From: Isoetes taiwanensis
Lineage: Eukaryota > Streptophyta > Lycopodiopsida > Isoetales > Isoetaceae
DNA length: 64,000 nt
Direction of reading: 5' to 3'
Assembly (NCBI GenBank): GCA_021234155.1
Contig: JAJEKV010000002.1
Coordinates: 39,979,841 to 40,043,840, forward strand
Part shown: one piece after another, positions 13,040-30,951 of the stretch
How positions within the stretch are numbered: the first letter of the stretch is position 1
Layout: each line of letters begins with the position of its first letter
Notes under the pieces: generated by a model
Told to the model about the DNA's origin: nothing
Seen by the model: the letters and a program-made list of their open reading frames with translations, nothing else
Databases searched by the model: none
Made by a program: the position numbers and the translations under genes

Positions 13040-15445
13040 TGACCAAATTTACATCAAGTTGCTTTCGGATCGCCATCATCTCATTGCTCCGGACACAACT
13101 ATAGAGTTATTTTGGAAGAAAGAATTCTTATGTCAAGCAGGTCAAAAGCAATTTTGCGCCTAGAGCTCGGAGCTTGGTTGAGAATTCGGAGAAGCCTTGT
13201 AGCTACCATGTGGAATTGAAATTTCTGAGTCTGGTTTAGAAATAGCATGAAGTTTCCTACCAAAAATAGCCATTCTTCTTGGTATTTTTGGTAGGAATGG
13301 AAAGCATGTAGGTGGGTGGTAGGCTAGGCTAGATCCGACGAAAACTATTGATCAGGACCCTAGAAAACTTTTCCAAACCAAAGAGCTGGGTATTCACATT
13401 CAAGCCTTTGGGTGATCTCTCACTACTCCTTACTATTCTAATATAATATCCTTTGCTGGTTTCTTTATTTAAAATATGTTTTTACGTGAAGAATTGGATT
13501 TTTTCTTGTGTTTTTCCATTTGGTCAGCGATATTCCAACTCTAATTCGCTCCATGGCCTTCAAATTTGGTGATTAATTATTATTATTATTATTATTATAT
13601 TAAAGATATTAAAGTGATTATTTGCCTTCTAATCCATTGTTCCAAATTTTTTTCACTTAAAAACTTTTGTTCTACTATTGTTTGTAGCCATTGATGCAAA
13701 ATTACCATATATTTCTATTTTTTCTTCATTACGCCCTAACGAACAAGCGGTTGATTGACATACCGGAATTTTGCTATGAAGAGACACTGCAGGAGAAGCT
13801 ACCTGCGATGGATCTGGGAGACCACAACCTTTCCGTAACTAGTGATTTGATATTGAGTGTACTCAAATGCTAGCTCTGCCAAGTCATAAATCATACCCTA
13901 CATCCATACTACGACGAGCCGATTACCCGCAGTTTTTCTAAGGCTAAAGGAGGGTACATGGGTCCTAAATGCCTTGTTTGAAAGGCGTTACGAAGGTTTT
14001 TTTCCGTGGTGGACCAGCGGTGACTTTGGCCAAGGCATTTATATGCTTGGGAAAATTGTGGGCAAAGATCGTGAAACTACTTGATGCCACCGCGGGCTAT
14101 ATAGGATATGCTAAAGGCCGGTTGTAGCTGGAAGCCAACCATTCGACAGCAGACATCGGGGTCAGCGGGAATGCCTTCTCTCCCATCTTTGTTTTGAACT
14201 TTACATTGATCAGCTAGCTTATTGATAATAATGGGTGGTGAGACTCAACTTTTTACACCGGATCACCCGGGTAGCTCATATACGTTCTTGGCGTGAACTT
14301 CTAGCACACTCCGAAGAACATGAAATGCCATTTTGCCGATGTCTTGGACACACTCTACCAGACCACTGACATGGGTGTCAACTTTGATCAAAACTAGGTG
14401 ATCCACATCTCATCCCTCAAATTCGACCAAGGCCTCTCCGTTCACTTCACGAGGGCAAGATGTGGAGGTGACCATTCTGAAGCAGGTCATTTAGGAGTGG
14501 AATTTCCTTCAACAATGTACTAAAACACTTCCATCCGTTTACAAGTGGCAGTGATTTGGAAAGCATGGTATGTAATTATGTAAAACAACTTGATCATAGA
14601 GTGGGCGCATGGATTAACCCATCAGTCGCACCTATCCCAAGTTTTTGGTGGAACTTCGTTCTTCTATATGGGGTCAAAGTTTGGGGCCTGGTGGTGTACT
14701 TATTACGGAATGACTTCAGGCGGGTGCAAAAACACCCTCCTTGTACGGGCATTGGCGTGAAATTCACCATATCGAATACTGTGCTTAGCAAGTTTCTTCC
14801 CCTCTTGAGAGGGCAGCCCCATCATCTACTTTCGGAATGTGGGCAATGGCGGCGATGCTCATCTATCAATTTGGCACCTAGCATTGGCAATGGGCTGCAT
14901 AAGCCTCAAGACTGCTTTGGGAGAAAAAGAGAGGCCCTTTGGTAGCCAAATGGAATGTGCATGAGCACATGTGCAACGAAGCGAGATCATCATAAGCAAC
15001 GATCGGTATCTTGAAGCTTGCATTCTCATCAAGCTTTTGAGATACCCGACACCCTTGAACATGTTAAGATAGATAGCACATTATTAACACCACATAAAAC
15101 GCACACTAGAATAGGGCCCCTTAATGCTACATGCATACCATTTGCCCCATGAAAAAGCCGCAGTTACCACGCCTACTCGATTCATGCAATTTTACCACTC
15201 CAAATTGAAGAAACCATGCCAAAATAGCCTTTTCATTCTTTGCCGTGGGAGCCATTGAAGATGAATCTCTCACTCTTGAGTTGTCCAAAAGTATGAGAAA
15301 ATCACGGATACACTATCTTTGAGTTAATTCAGATGCGACTGCAGCTACATGTGATAATGAAACATAACTTGATGCGATTGATGGGATCATACCGCCGAGG
15401 TCATGGATATGGAGGCTCAACTATGTCCATTTTAATACGGTTTAC
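13040..15445 (+). mobile_element. Family A LINE body, tandem unit 2
   Basis: This repeats unit 1 and then runs further, to the region homologous to 4560-5240 (for example TGGAATGTGC near 14950 and CTATCTTTGAGTT near 15319). An (ATT)n run at 13577-13600 is private to this unit. It ends near 15445 without the stem-loop 3' end, so the 3' terminus was lost or lies in unrecognised sequence before 16300. Confidence 0.72.
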
Positions 15446-16299
15446 CGGCATTCCAAATATCATCCTCTTGGTGTCCTTGCCAAAATACATTCCCCTCTAG
15501 GGATTAAAGTCGGAACAAACCTTGTATCTTCAAGAGGTTAACTTTGAATACTAGGATTGAGTTCAACATTTGGAGATACTATGAGATCTTTAACTTGGTG
15601 GAGATCAAGTAACTCAATTTGTTCCTCAAAATCCCCCTCCCCTCCTTTTTTTCAAATTACGAATGTTAGGGGAAATTCATTAAGGAGAGGATTGCTTTTG
15701 GCATCTTAGACCATATTTTGAGCATATATAAGATCTACATCATCTAGGCTCTGAGTTTCTAGTTCATTTTTGGTGTGAGGAGAATATTTTATAGTTTTCC
15801 ATGTGATTTTGGACCACAGTTTTAAAACTTTTTGGATGCAAATTTTTAGATAAATGATTGGTCTTTGGAAAGATGCAATAGAATGGGGATGAATGGCGGT
15901 GGGCGAAATGCTTCTGGCCATGGCCGGTAGATGGAAATATTTGATTCATACTTTCGAAAAATGCTTTCATGTTTTTTTTGCATGTAGGGTCCTTGTAAAA
16001 AAATGTAGTCGATAAGAGGAATCTATTTCCTATCATTACATTGACTTTCAATTATCGATGGAATATTTTTGGCCAAGTTCACTTTTTCTAGTGATAGCAA
16101 ATGTTAAACAATTTTAGATCTGGTGGAAGGATGATGATTTACATTGGGTTTCTTTTTCAACTAAGGTAGGAAATGAGGAGATATGAATGCATTGAATTCT
16201 TTGAGAGCCTACAATAAATAGCGGTTTAATAAAAGGACTATGGGAAGCGGGGAATGGTACACATGAGATTGCAAAAGAAGAATTATTTAGAATAAGTTC
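15446..16299. other. Unassigned AT-rich stretch
   Basis: No protein family recognised. It lies between the LINE body and a LINE-type 3' terminus at 16300-16390, so it may be a degraded LINE 3' region. Confidence 0.25.
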
Positions 16300-16390
16300 T
16301 TTAGCTCCTTGTGGGTCCCATAGGCGATTGGCCTCGATTGGGTGATAAAAAATTCTCATTCTCATTCTCATTCTCATTCTCATTCTATTT
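16300..16390 (+). repeat. LINE terminal motif with (ATTCTC)n tail
   Basis: Contains the terminal motif with an AGGC/GCCT inner stem and CCCA/TGGG outer stem (about 16317-16343), a GATAAAAA run, and a (ATTCTC)n tract at 16352-16387. Compared with 5400-5455, the inner stem has AGGC/GCCT instead of AGGC/GTCT, so pairing is kept or improved. Confidence 0.7.
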
Positions 16391-16670
16391 GATGCATATG
16401 TATGGTGTAACAAATGTTTTTTCTCTCTTTAATCAACAACTTTGCTAATGAGGAACTTCATACTTTCTCCTGGAAGCATATTGAAGCTATTTTGAGTAGG
16501 GGCACTACACATTCCCTTATAGGTTTGCTCTTTGGGAATGATCAGCCCGAAATTCCAAATTCACGAGGAACTTATTGTTAGTCTTCTTTTATGTCTTGCT
16601 AAGACATGATTGCGTGGTCATATAATGGCTATATGGAATTAGAAATTTTAGATATCATAGAGATAGAATA

Positions 16671-16735
16671 AGTAGAATAGAATAGAATAGAATAGAATAG
16701 AAATAGAATAGAATAGGGTAGAATAGAATAGAAGT
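16671..16735. repeat. (GAATA)n microsatellite
   Basis: About twelve units of AGAAT, with two interruptions. As the complement of (CTATT)n it could be the tail of a minus-strand LINE copy, but the terminal motif is not visible to its right. Confidence 0.8.
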
Positions 16736-18149
16736 AAATGCAAAGATTAAAATTGGGTTTAATTCCTAATGAGATGAAGACACAATTTACATATAGTTTC
16801 TCAAATATAGAGATAAAACTATACAATAGTATTTCAAATTCAACTACATATTTAATATCTACGCATACTAATAGGGGTTCACTTTGTATTTTTATATACT
16901 TTTAATTGCACCAATGACTTGGTTGTTGTATTTTGTGATACTTTGAAGCAGATAACAATAGCTAAGTATTAGGTTGGTAGTGTTTCACTACGGTATATAA
17001 GGGATGGTTGAAACCAGCTTTAGAACAATTTGGATCTCTTGTTCAAGCGATTTCTGAGAATTTGACTTAATGAAGTTCTTATTCGATCTTTGCTAAATGT
17101 TTCTTTGTGAATCTACCTTTAGATTTTTTTTATAGAATGTTTTTTCTTGTTTCTTTTTCTATTACGGAATAGTAAACTTGGTCCGTTTTAGTTGCTATAT
17201 TGCATCTACTTGCAACCGGTTGCAACTACATTTCACTCTTCCTGCTAACTACACTTTTCATTCCGGGTACAAAACAAACATAAATTATAGGTGTTGGAGG
17301 CCCCGGGTTGTTAAGCAGATAGAATACCTTCATATTGCCTACTTGGGCCGATGGCAAAAGGACAATGGAGCACTTCAGCGGCTGGCGGCTGCTCGACTTC
17401 TCCAATGTCACCACCTTGTTGCTTGTAGAGACAGTGGAGATGCCATTAGAAAGCAAAAGCTTATGACGAAATTAAGTATATAATGGAAGGCGAAGGTTTT
17501 GGATGACCAAGCTCTACCTCATGTTGCCATGAAGCAGAGTGAGGAGCAAGGGTGATACCGGTGACTTTCTTAAATGGCTTCAAAAATGGGACATTGTGGT
17601 TGAGAATATCCCATCAAATGCGATGCGAGCAAGGATATATTTGGGGGCAAAATAAAACAAAATGTGGAGGCCGGAGGCAAACAAAAATGGAAAGCTACAG
17701 GAATGGATGAATCCAAAGTTGGTTGAAAGTGGCATATATGAGAGAATATTTCACTACCATAAGGCACACAATATAGCAGGATCGAGCTCAGCTCCACCAC
17801 CTAGGCATTGAGGTGGGGCCGATGGGGGACTTATCACATACAAGAACTCAGTTTGTCATGGGTTATGTGAGAAAAAATATTTTAGAGGATGAGAACCATA
17901 TCAATGTCCAGCATATCAAGACACGAAGACACCATATGCGTCGGACCCAACACCCTTATTGGAATTTTCAAGCTTCTGCAAAGATGATTGGTAAATTTCT
18001 ACAGATGTTCTAGAGTTGAGAGAACAATGTGCGGGGGTACAAAACACTTTTAAGGATTATGAGTGGGTGTTTAGAAGGGAGCCCGGTACTCTCCTCTTTG
18101 TGGGAGGAAGTATAAATTCTATGATGAATGGGACTTTTGTTTGTACAAA
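16736..18149. other. Unassigned stretch before a LINE-type terminus
   Basis: Open stretches at 17178-17483 and 18016-18180 have no recognised family. The 18016-18180 frame leads directly into the terminal motif and the (CT)n tract, so this may be the 3' part of a mobile element. Confidence 0.25.
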
Positions 18150-23720
<5,571 letters not shown>

Positions 23721-23739
23721 GGACAACTCTTGATAAAAA

Positions 23740-24460
23740 ATATGCTTTCTCCTACAAGGATAATCCGATTAGAGATCTCTCGTCATACACAGGCATTGTA
23801 GTGGACAAAATTTTAGGTGGAATCATCAAAGCGTAGATGTAGGATAAATCTGAGGGCTTAAAAGCCTTTTTTGCGATCTGAGAGAAAATGTGGGCATATG
23901 GATACTTTCGACTTAAAGGGGATGTTATTCAAGATATTAGTGCAAGCGGTGGTGCTATATGGATGTGAAGTCGAGGGGGCGAGGGGCTTATCGCTAGATC
24001 TATGAAAAATCGAAAAGAGTGTAGAAAAGTTCTTGTATACGAACTTGGTGTTAAAATGCAAACCCCATATGAAATGGCATTGGCTGAATCGGTATCTTTG
24101 CCATTAGATTGCGAGGGCTTTATCCCAATTCTAACATATCGAGCAAACTAGGTGGTCTCGATGATAGTAGTTATCCTCGTTTGGCTTTAAAGGAGTCATT
24201 TGATAGGGGATGGTATGCGGATGGCATGGTGTGGCTGAGGAAGTAGGGGTTTGACATTGCGGACTTAGGTCAGAACAAGAAAAAAGATAAGAGAATGGAT
24301 TACGTGAGCAATGATGAATCGAGATGCAGTTCGGGCCAGGGCACAAAATGCTACATTATAGAAAAGATGAATGGATAATATAGGCAATCCGGTTATGGGG
24401 ATATGCCAAAGCAATTGAACACCAACAAGAAATAACATAGATTCATCTAGCCCTAGATCA
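23740..24460 (+). mobile_element. Second family B LINE fragment
   Basis: Readable pieces: SYTGIVVDKI near 23790, VLYGCEVEG near 23950 and the segment homologous to 22935-23180 at 24130-24375. The order equals thumb, connector and pre-knuckle of family B. The 3' end is missing. Confidence 0.65.
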
Positions 24461-26112
24461 GTGACATGCAATCGGTTTTGAGTTTGTGAAAGACTCTTTG
24501 GAAGAAAAAATCCGGTTACAGATTGATGAGGGATCTTTGCGGTTGGAATTTCACAAATGGCAAAGACTACTTTTGGAACGAAGTCAAGAAGTTGGATTTC
24601 ATTAAAGAGGAATCTGCAAAGAAAATTGAGTTAGTCGGGGAATTAGAGACCATGAGATTTGCCAATAGTTTGAAGATTGGCGAGTCCATGGCTAACTCAT
24701 AGCATATGCCGGATGACCAAGAACACATTGCTTGAGATTCCAAATCTAGCAGCCAAGAATAAAGACTAAAGGTATGTTTTCAAATTCTGACTTTGGTTAT
24801 CTCGAAAGAGTTGTTGGGAACTATCTCGGTTTCTAACTTGTCTTAAAATGGAATGATTGAAGCTGTCTCTATTGAGAAAAAAAACGATGTAGTCTAATGG
24901 TATAAATTTCCTAAATTTATCTTTGAAGGCTAACCCGCGTCAATATATTCAAGTATGCAATTTAAGCCCAAATCCGAGACCACGAGCCATTTAACAAAAA
25001 TGACTTGCAAACATCCCACAAATTAGCTAAGCCCTCGGTCTTCCTCAGGAGTCCGAAGTTCGTCTTCACAATCCTACATTGAAGATTATATCGACCACTG
25101 AAGAATCTCATAGTGATTCTTTAGTTACGAGCAGTTTGTTATTCTTCAAGTTCTAAGTCTTCTTCTAGTTCCAACGAAGAAATTATAAAAGAAGCTTCTT
25201 CATCAAGCATGGCTGAGCCTGCCAACATGTCGGATCATGAGAGCGGGATTCCTCGCCTATCATAGAAGTCGACAATGCACCCGTTTATATTGTTAGCCAA
25301 AATTAGTTTCTTGCTCTTTCTCACAGTGAGCCATCATGACTTTTTTTGGATATAAAGTCAACATTGAGGCGAGATACTTGCTTGAGCTGAAACTACTCCT
25401 TTGAAACAAAATTCATCTTTGAATGCATATATTTGAAGCACCATTAAAATGGGCTTTGCATGAAAAGCAGAACCGATCACTCAAACATGCGTGCTTTGTG
25501 CCTAACTAGGAGCAGCCCCTTGTGTTCCAAAATCTAGAAAAACCCTCTACCTTACCTCTTTTTTTCTCATACTTCTTATTTTACGTAAGCTTTTTATGTA
25601 AAAATGTTGATTGCATGCTAATTTTTGTTGTGAAATGACCTCATGTCATCATACATGTAGAGAGTTTTCAAGAAATGAAGCATTTTTTTTATCTTAAAGT
25701 GGTATTCTTATGTTTGAGACTGGGTTTTGCTTTATTCTTAATAGATTTTGTACTTTTCTAAATATGTTTAGTTTAAGTAAATGCAAATCATTATTTTTGT
25801 TTTCTTTCGTCATACAAGCTGCTAAGAGTTCTTTTTCATTTTTGAAGTATAGTTCTTAGGTTTTTTTGCGGTGGTGAGAAAGTAGGCCAATTTGATTTGA
25901 TGTACAATAGTTCAAGATGTAATACAATTACTTGCAAGTTTTAATTAAAAGTTGGCCCTACATGTCCATATAAGTCTCTCAAAGTTGGCCCTTTTATTAC
26001 GTAAAATTGGTGCCACATATCATCTTCAAATGAGGCGGACAATTCCATGTATGGTATCTATATTATTCCATTGTGTTCTTTGCCATGGGGCAATCAAAAT
26101 CTTCTAGGTATA
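24461..26112. other. Unassigned; serine-rich open frame
   Basis: A plus-strand open run near 24485-24700 codes for Lys/Glu-rich sequence (VKKLDFIKEESAKKIE), and 25139-25263 codes for a Ser-rich tail ending in a stop. These could be broken ORF1 or gag-like remains. The AT-rich region 25560-26040 holds nothing recognisable. Confidence 0.3.
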
Positions 26113-28485
26113 ATCTTGCAACAATCAAATTTGGTATTTTTTGTAACATATGATTTATTAAGGTTAATAGGTGGTGGGGGTATACCAAGCCCGTATGAAT
26201 ACCCGAGAAAGGCGAGGGGTTTCTTGACATCTCTGGATCCATTTTTTTTTTTTTTTTCCTAGGTGGGCATAAGCGTCCTTAATCAAGCTCCGGCACTTGG
26301 CGTTGCTTGCTAAATCGGGGAGGATGGGGCGGGGAAAGGGATGCGGCATGTTGGCTTATCTTCTGCGAGGGCTTCTGGTTTCGATTTAAGTCTTCTAGCC
26401 GGTGAGTTGGCGCTGATGCGTGTGTTTTACCTCTTTCGATTCATTTGCTTGAGATGTCTTTAAGAAGGGAGGCCGGGGAGGGGCAAAGGGCTGGGCATGC
26501 AAATCTTCCATCGGTTCGATGGCCTCTATGGGCTGCTCATCACCTGCTGGCGATTCTATCCCTTTGCGGATACTAGCATTTTGGGATTCAATTGATGTTT
26601 ACGTTACTTTAGGCCTTTACGGACAAGATGTTCCCAAATCTTTCTATGATGCCCTTGGGATTTTGTGACTCCAAATGTCTAGCGAGGAGGGGCTAGCCTT
26701 GGAAAGGTGTTTTGAGAGGTCGATTCAGAAGTCCTAAGGCCTTGAATGATGCTATCAAAAAAAGACTTCAAGCTGGTCTCCCAAGCTTCTTTGGCGTGGT
26801 GTTGGATACGCAAAGCTTTGAAAAATAATAAGTGCATTGTTTTGAGGAATGGTAGGATATTGTATGAAAGATTTTGGAAAAGTTCACTATAGTTGTCATA
26901 TGCACAATATCTACGAATCTATGATTGAAAAGGTAAGGATCTTTATTTAAGGTGGGGGTGCGGGTGATACTAAAGGGTTGTGTGTCTTGGATAATAGGAA
27001 TCTTTTAAATAAGGCATGCCATTACGTGATGTATATCATGGGGTGTGTAGACTATCCCCAAGCCGACCTTTACTTTGTGCGGGGATGTTGAGGGTGCGGA
27101 AAATACACATTAAGTAGTTCTTGGATTATTCCTCATAATTACGCCCATGTGAATGAACCACAGAGTGCGGGCGGCATGGAAGTGTTGCTTAATCCTGGGC
27201 TGTACATTTTGCCTCCCGACATAAGAACTATTATCTTTGGTTATCCTTGGGGTTTGTTCTGTTGAGAGGAATGGGCTGGTAGAAGGCGCTATTGGGATGA
27301 TGCCATTCCAGCAAGACCGAGCGAGGACTCAAACTTTGAGGATGCGCATGAAGAACCTTTAGCTCGGGCGGATATCACGATGTTGGTGCGGACTATATCC
27401 ACTTTTACACAGGGGACCACCACCATGGCGAGTGGGTTGATTTCTTTCATGTGGTTCCTTCTTGTGCGGTGTATAGTCTTTTGTATTTATCTGCTACATT
27501 GTATCTCTACGGTTTATGGTTGAGTGCAATTTGTGCGGGGTCTTCTTGAGAGATGGATGGAAATGGCGACACCATGGATGAGACCCCACTGTGGTTGTTA
27601 GTATTGGTCTGATATCATCGGTTCTACCATTGATGATTCTCATCCAAACCCGCATGCTTATCCTCACGAAAGTGAGGAAGTCTTTCTTCTTTGAGGAATT
27701 TGTGACTAGCATTGTGCGGAGGTTAGTCGTGGGGAGTTGCAGCCTCATTGAGGATCCTGAGAAGGCAGATAGGAAGCTTCTATGTTGCTATAAATTCTGC
27801 CTTATCTGCTGTGCAATGGGACCGTCTTGGTGTGCCGGAATCAGAGCTGCATGTGTTGCGCTCACACATGAGCTTGGCAAGGGGCTCTCCTGACACAGGA
27901 GATCGGCCAGCTTGATCAGCTCATCAGGCATGCTAGCTCTGGGCCGACCACGGAGGAATTGAGAAGCTTTGTGTTGAACTTGCATCTGGTTATCTGGTTA
28001 TGTGTGATGAACTTATATGTTGTTGTGATCTGAACTATTTCTGCCATGTGGCTTCTGTATGCTGGTATTTCAATGTAAATATTTGACATTTTGTTTGCTT
28101 GATAATTGGATTTTTGTTTCACTGTTTTATATTTCGGCGGTGTTTATTCGATTGGGGCATTGGCCCCTTGCATAAAGGAGCTCCATTACTTGGAGCTCTC
28201 TTATGCTGTTTAACTAATGTGGTTACTTGCTGGGGTTCGATTCCCGAGGCTCGGGCGATATGGAAATCTGCCGGGTATAACGGTATTCTTTGGAGAATCG
28301 CCATGGTTTTATTTATAGTTGCATGTATTTTTGTTCAAGTCAAACAAGCCAGGTATGACTTGTAAAGGACTTGAAATGGAGGGCAGGGATGCTCTTAGAG
28401 AGCATCTTGACTTTTGGACCATTGTCTTTTTTTTTAAATGGCTGTCATCTGACGGCCCAAAATCCATAATACAAGTTATATCCAT
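26113..28485 (+). mobile_element. Rep/HUH-type element, copy A (plus)
   Basis: A 2373-bp copy homologous over its whole length to the minus-strand copy at 28912-31277. It carries the same remains in the same order: an N-terminal region near 26450-26700, the YCMKD motif region near 26850, GLYILPPDIRTIIFGYP at 27203-27253 (read through here, while copy B has a lesion at this point), and a small second frame from about 27553. Frame breaks are more frequent than in copy B. The 3' end has two hairpins, 28388-28406 and 28440-28457. No direct repeat was found at its flanks. Confidence 0.72.
28388..28457 (+). other. Two 3'-terminal hairpins of copy A
   Basis: GATGCTC and GAGCATC form a perfect 7-bp stem with a 5-base loop (28388-28406). 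GGCTGTCA and TGACGGCC form a stem with one G.T pair (28440-28457). Copy B has both at 29011-29029 and 28960-28977, the loop of the first differing in sequence order. Terminal hairpins are typical of elements mobilised by HUH nucleases. Confidence 0.65.
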
Positions 28486-28879
28486 AGTCTCCAAGCTCAA
28501 TTGACCCACTCCTGCAATTGCCATGATTCGAGCCATTCTGCCTTGTTTTTTGCGCCTCACCTTCATAGTGGCGGCGCCAAAAGCCCTTTACAAATGTCCC
28601 TCCCTCCTCATGGCAATTACCTAGTAATGTATCACCTAGTAATGTATGAAGGTGAGGCGCAAAAAACATTTGAACTCTAGTACTCCATGCATTATCGTAG
28701 GCATAAAACAAACGCAACTAAATTATAGACACATGAATGACAACTCGAGATTCTAATTCCCGGAGAGCAACCTAAAATAGGGATATCCATTTACCGTACT
28801 TGTGAGATGCTAAAAAATCACATTATACCATTTAAAATTCCACAGGGAAGCACCGAACCGAGAACATTTATGCTTGCTA
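28486..28879. other. Spacer between inverted copies with a 24-bp foldback
   Basis: A perfect 24-bp inverted repeat, 28544-28567 and 28645-28668, encloses 77 bp, and a 14-bp tandem duplication (acctagtaatgtat) lies at its right arm. It may be a small MITE or the remains of one. No gene. Confidence 0.5.
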
Positions 28880-28911
28880 TATAAATAACAACATGATGCA
28901 CCACATCATAA
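28880..28911 (+). repeat. 32-bp direct repeat, left flank of copy B
   Basis: Identical for 32 bases to 31278-31309. The two repeats abut copy B exactly, so they look like a long target-site duplication, although 32 bp is unusually long. Confidence 0.75.
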
Positions 28912-29451
28912 CCACATCATCAACTTGTATTATGGATATAACTTGTATTATGGATTTTGGGCCGTCAGATGACAGCCATTTAAAAAAAAAGACAATGGTC
29001 CAAAAGTCAAGATGCTCTCTAAGAGCATCCCTGCCCTCCATTTCAAGTCCTTTACAAGTCATACCTGGCTTGTTTGACTTGAACAAAAATACATGCAACT
29101 ATAAATAAAACCATGGCGTATTCTCCAAAGAATACTGTTATACCTGCAGATCAAATATCAGGCCTGAGCCTGGGGAATCGAACCCTAGCAAGTAACCACA
29201 GCTCAGCCGAGCATAAGAGAGCTCCAAGTAATGGAGCTCCCTTATGCAAGGGGGCCAATGCCCCACTGGAATAAACACCGCCGAAATATAAGCAGAAACG
29301 GGTGTCCAATTATCAAACAAACAAATGTCAAATATTTACATTGAAATACCAAAGATCTGAAGCCACATGGCAGAAATAGTTCAGATCACAACAACATATA
29401 AGTTCATCACACATAACCAGATAACCAGATGCAAGTTCAACACAAAGCTTC

Positions 29452-29861
29452 TCAATTCCTGGTCGGCCCAGAGCTAGCATGCCTGATGAGCTGATCAAGC
29501 TGGCGTATCTCCTGTGTCAGGAGAGCCCTTGCCAAGCTCATGTGTGAGCGCAACACATGCAACTCGATTCCGGACACCAAGGCGGTCCCATTGCACGGCC
29601 AGAAAAGGGGGAATTTATAGCAACATAGAAGCTTCCTATCTGCCTTCTCAGGATCCTCAATGAGGCTGCAATCCTGTGCGCCTCCGTACCAACCTGCACA
29701 ATGCTAGTCACAAATTCCTCAGCAGTAAAGACTTCCTCACTTTCAGGAGGATAAGCATGCGGGTTTGGATGAGAATCATCAATGGTAGAACTGATGATAT
29801 CAGGACCAATACTAACAGCCACAGGTGGGGTCTCATCCATGGTGTCGCCATTTCCATCCAT
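29452..29861 (-). pseudogene. Second small ORF of the Rep/HUH element
   Basis: The ATG at 29861 starts MDGNGDTMDETPPVAVSIG. The product would be about 136 residues, acidic in its first half and with a helical stretch (ELHVLRSHMSLARALLTQEI) near the C-terminus that could be a coiled coil. One single-base indel near 29580 breaks the frame here; copy A has the same protein from about 27553 with further breaks. It lies 110 bp after the Rep stop codon. I recognise no family; a partner or accessory protein of the Rep is an inference from its position alone. Confidence 0.5.
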
Positions 29862-29971
29862 CTCAAGAAGACCCCGCACAAATGCACATACCAACCATAA
29901 ACCAGAGAGATACAACAGCAGATAAATACAAAAGACTATACACTGTACAAGAAGGAACCACATGAAAGAAA

Positions 29972-30951
29972 TCAACCCACTGCCATGGTGTGGTCCCCTG
30001 TGTACACAGGGATATAGTCTGCACCAACATCAGGGATATCCGCCTCAGAGCTAAAGGTTCTCTCATGCAGATCCTCAAAGTTTGAGTCCTGTTCGTCTGC
30101 TGGAATGGCATCATCCCAATAGCGCCTTCTACCAGGCCCATTCCTCTCAACAGGAACAAACCCTGAAGGATAACCAAAGATAATAGTTCTTATGTCGAAG
30201 GCAAAAGGTGAGGATTAAGCAACACTCTCCATGCTGCCAAGACTCGTGTTCATTCACATGGGCAGAATTATGAGGAATAATCCAAGAACTACTTAATGTG
30301 TATTTTCCAGACCTCAACATCCTGCACAAAGTAAAGGTCAGGCTTGGGGATAGTCTACGACCCCCATGATACATCACGTAATGGCATGCCTTATTTAAAA
30401 GATTCCTATTATCCAAGACACACAACCCTTTAGTATCACCTGCACCCCACCTTAAATAAAGATCCTTACCTTTTTCAATCATAGATTCAGAGATATTGTG
30501 CATATGACAACTATAGTGAACTTTTCCAAAATCTTTCATACAATATCCTACCATTCCCTCAAAACAATGCAGCCTATTATTTTTCAAAGCTTTGCAGACC
30601 AACACCACGCCAGCAGGCTTGGGAGACCAGTTGAAGTCTTTTTTGATAGCATCATTCAAGGCCTTAGGACTTCTGAATCGACCTCTCAAAACACCTTTCC
30701 AAGGCTACTGCCCCTGCTAGACATTTGGAGTCACAAAATCTGACAAGGGCATCATAGAAAGATTTGGGAACATCTTGTCCAGAAAGGCCTAAAGTAACAG
30801 AAACATCAATTGAATCCCAGCTCGGGCTAGTATCTGGCAAAGGGATAGAATCAGCAGTCTGTGCAGATGAGCAGGCCATAGAGGCCATCGAACCAGATGG
30901 AAGATTTGCATGCCCAGCCCTTGCCCTCCTGGCCTCCCTTCTTAAAGACAT
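29972..30951 (-). pseudogene. Rep-like HUH endonuclease (Replitron-like), broken
   Basis: Reading minus-strand pieces in order gives SWDSIDVSVTLGLSGQDV, then FCDSKCLAGAVALER near 30700, RFRSPKALNDAIKKDF, GMVGYCMKDFGKVHY near 30540, LYLRWGAGD, and a tail RRRYWDDAIPADEQDSNFED ending at 29972. YCMK fits the YxxK nicking motif of Rep proteins, and the surrounding order fits Replitron-type HUH proteins of green plants as I remember them. Two frame changes are visible: between ALER and RFRSP (about 30690) and near 30190. The paired histidines expected just after ALER are absent in both copies, so a segment of perhaps 15 residues seems deleted. The chosen start at 30951 gives MSLRREARR; an upstream in-frame ATG exists at 31080. 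Confidence 0.62.
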
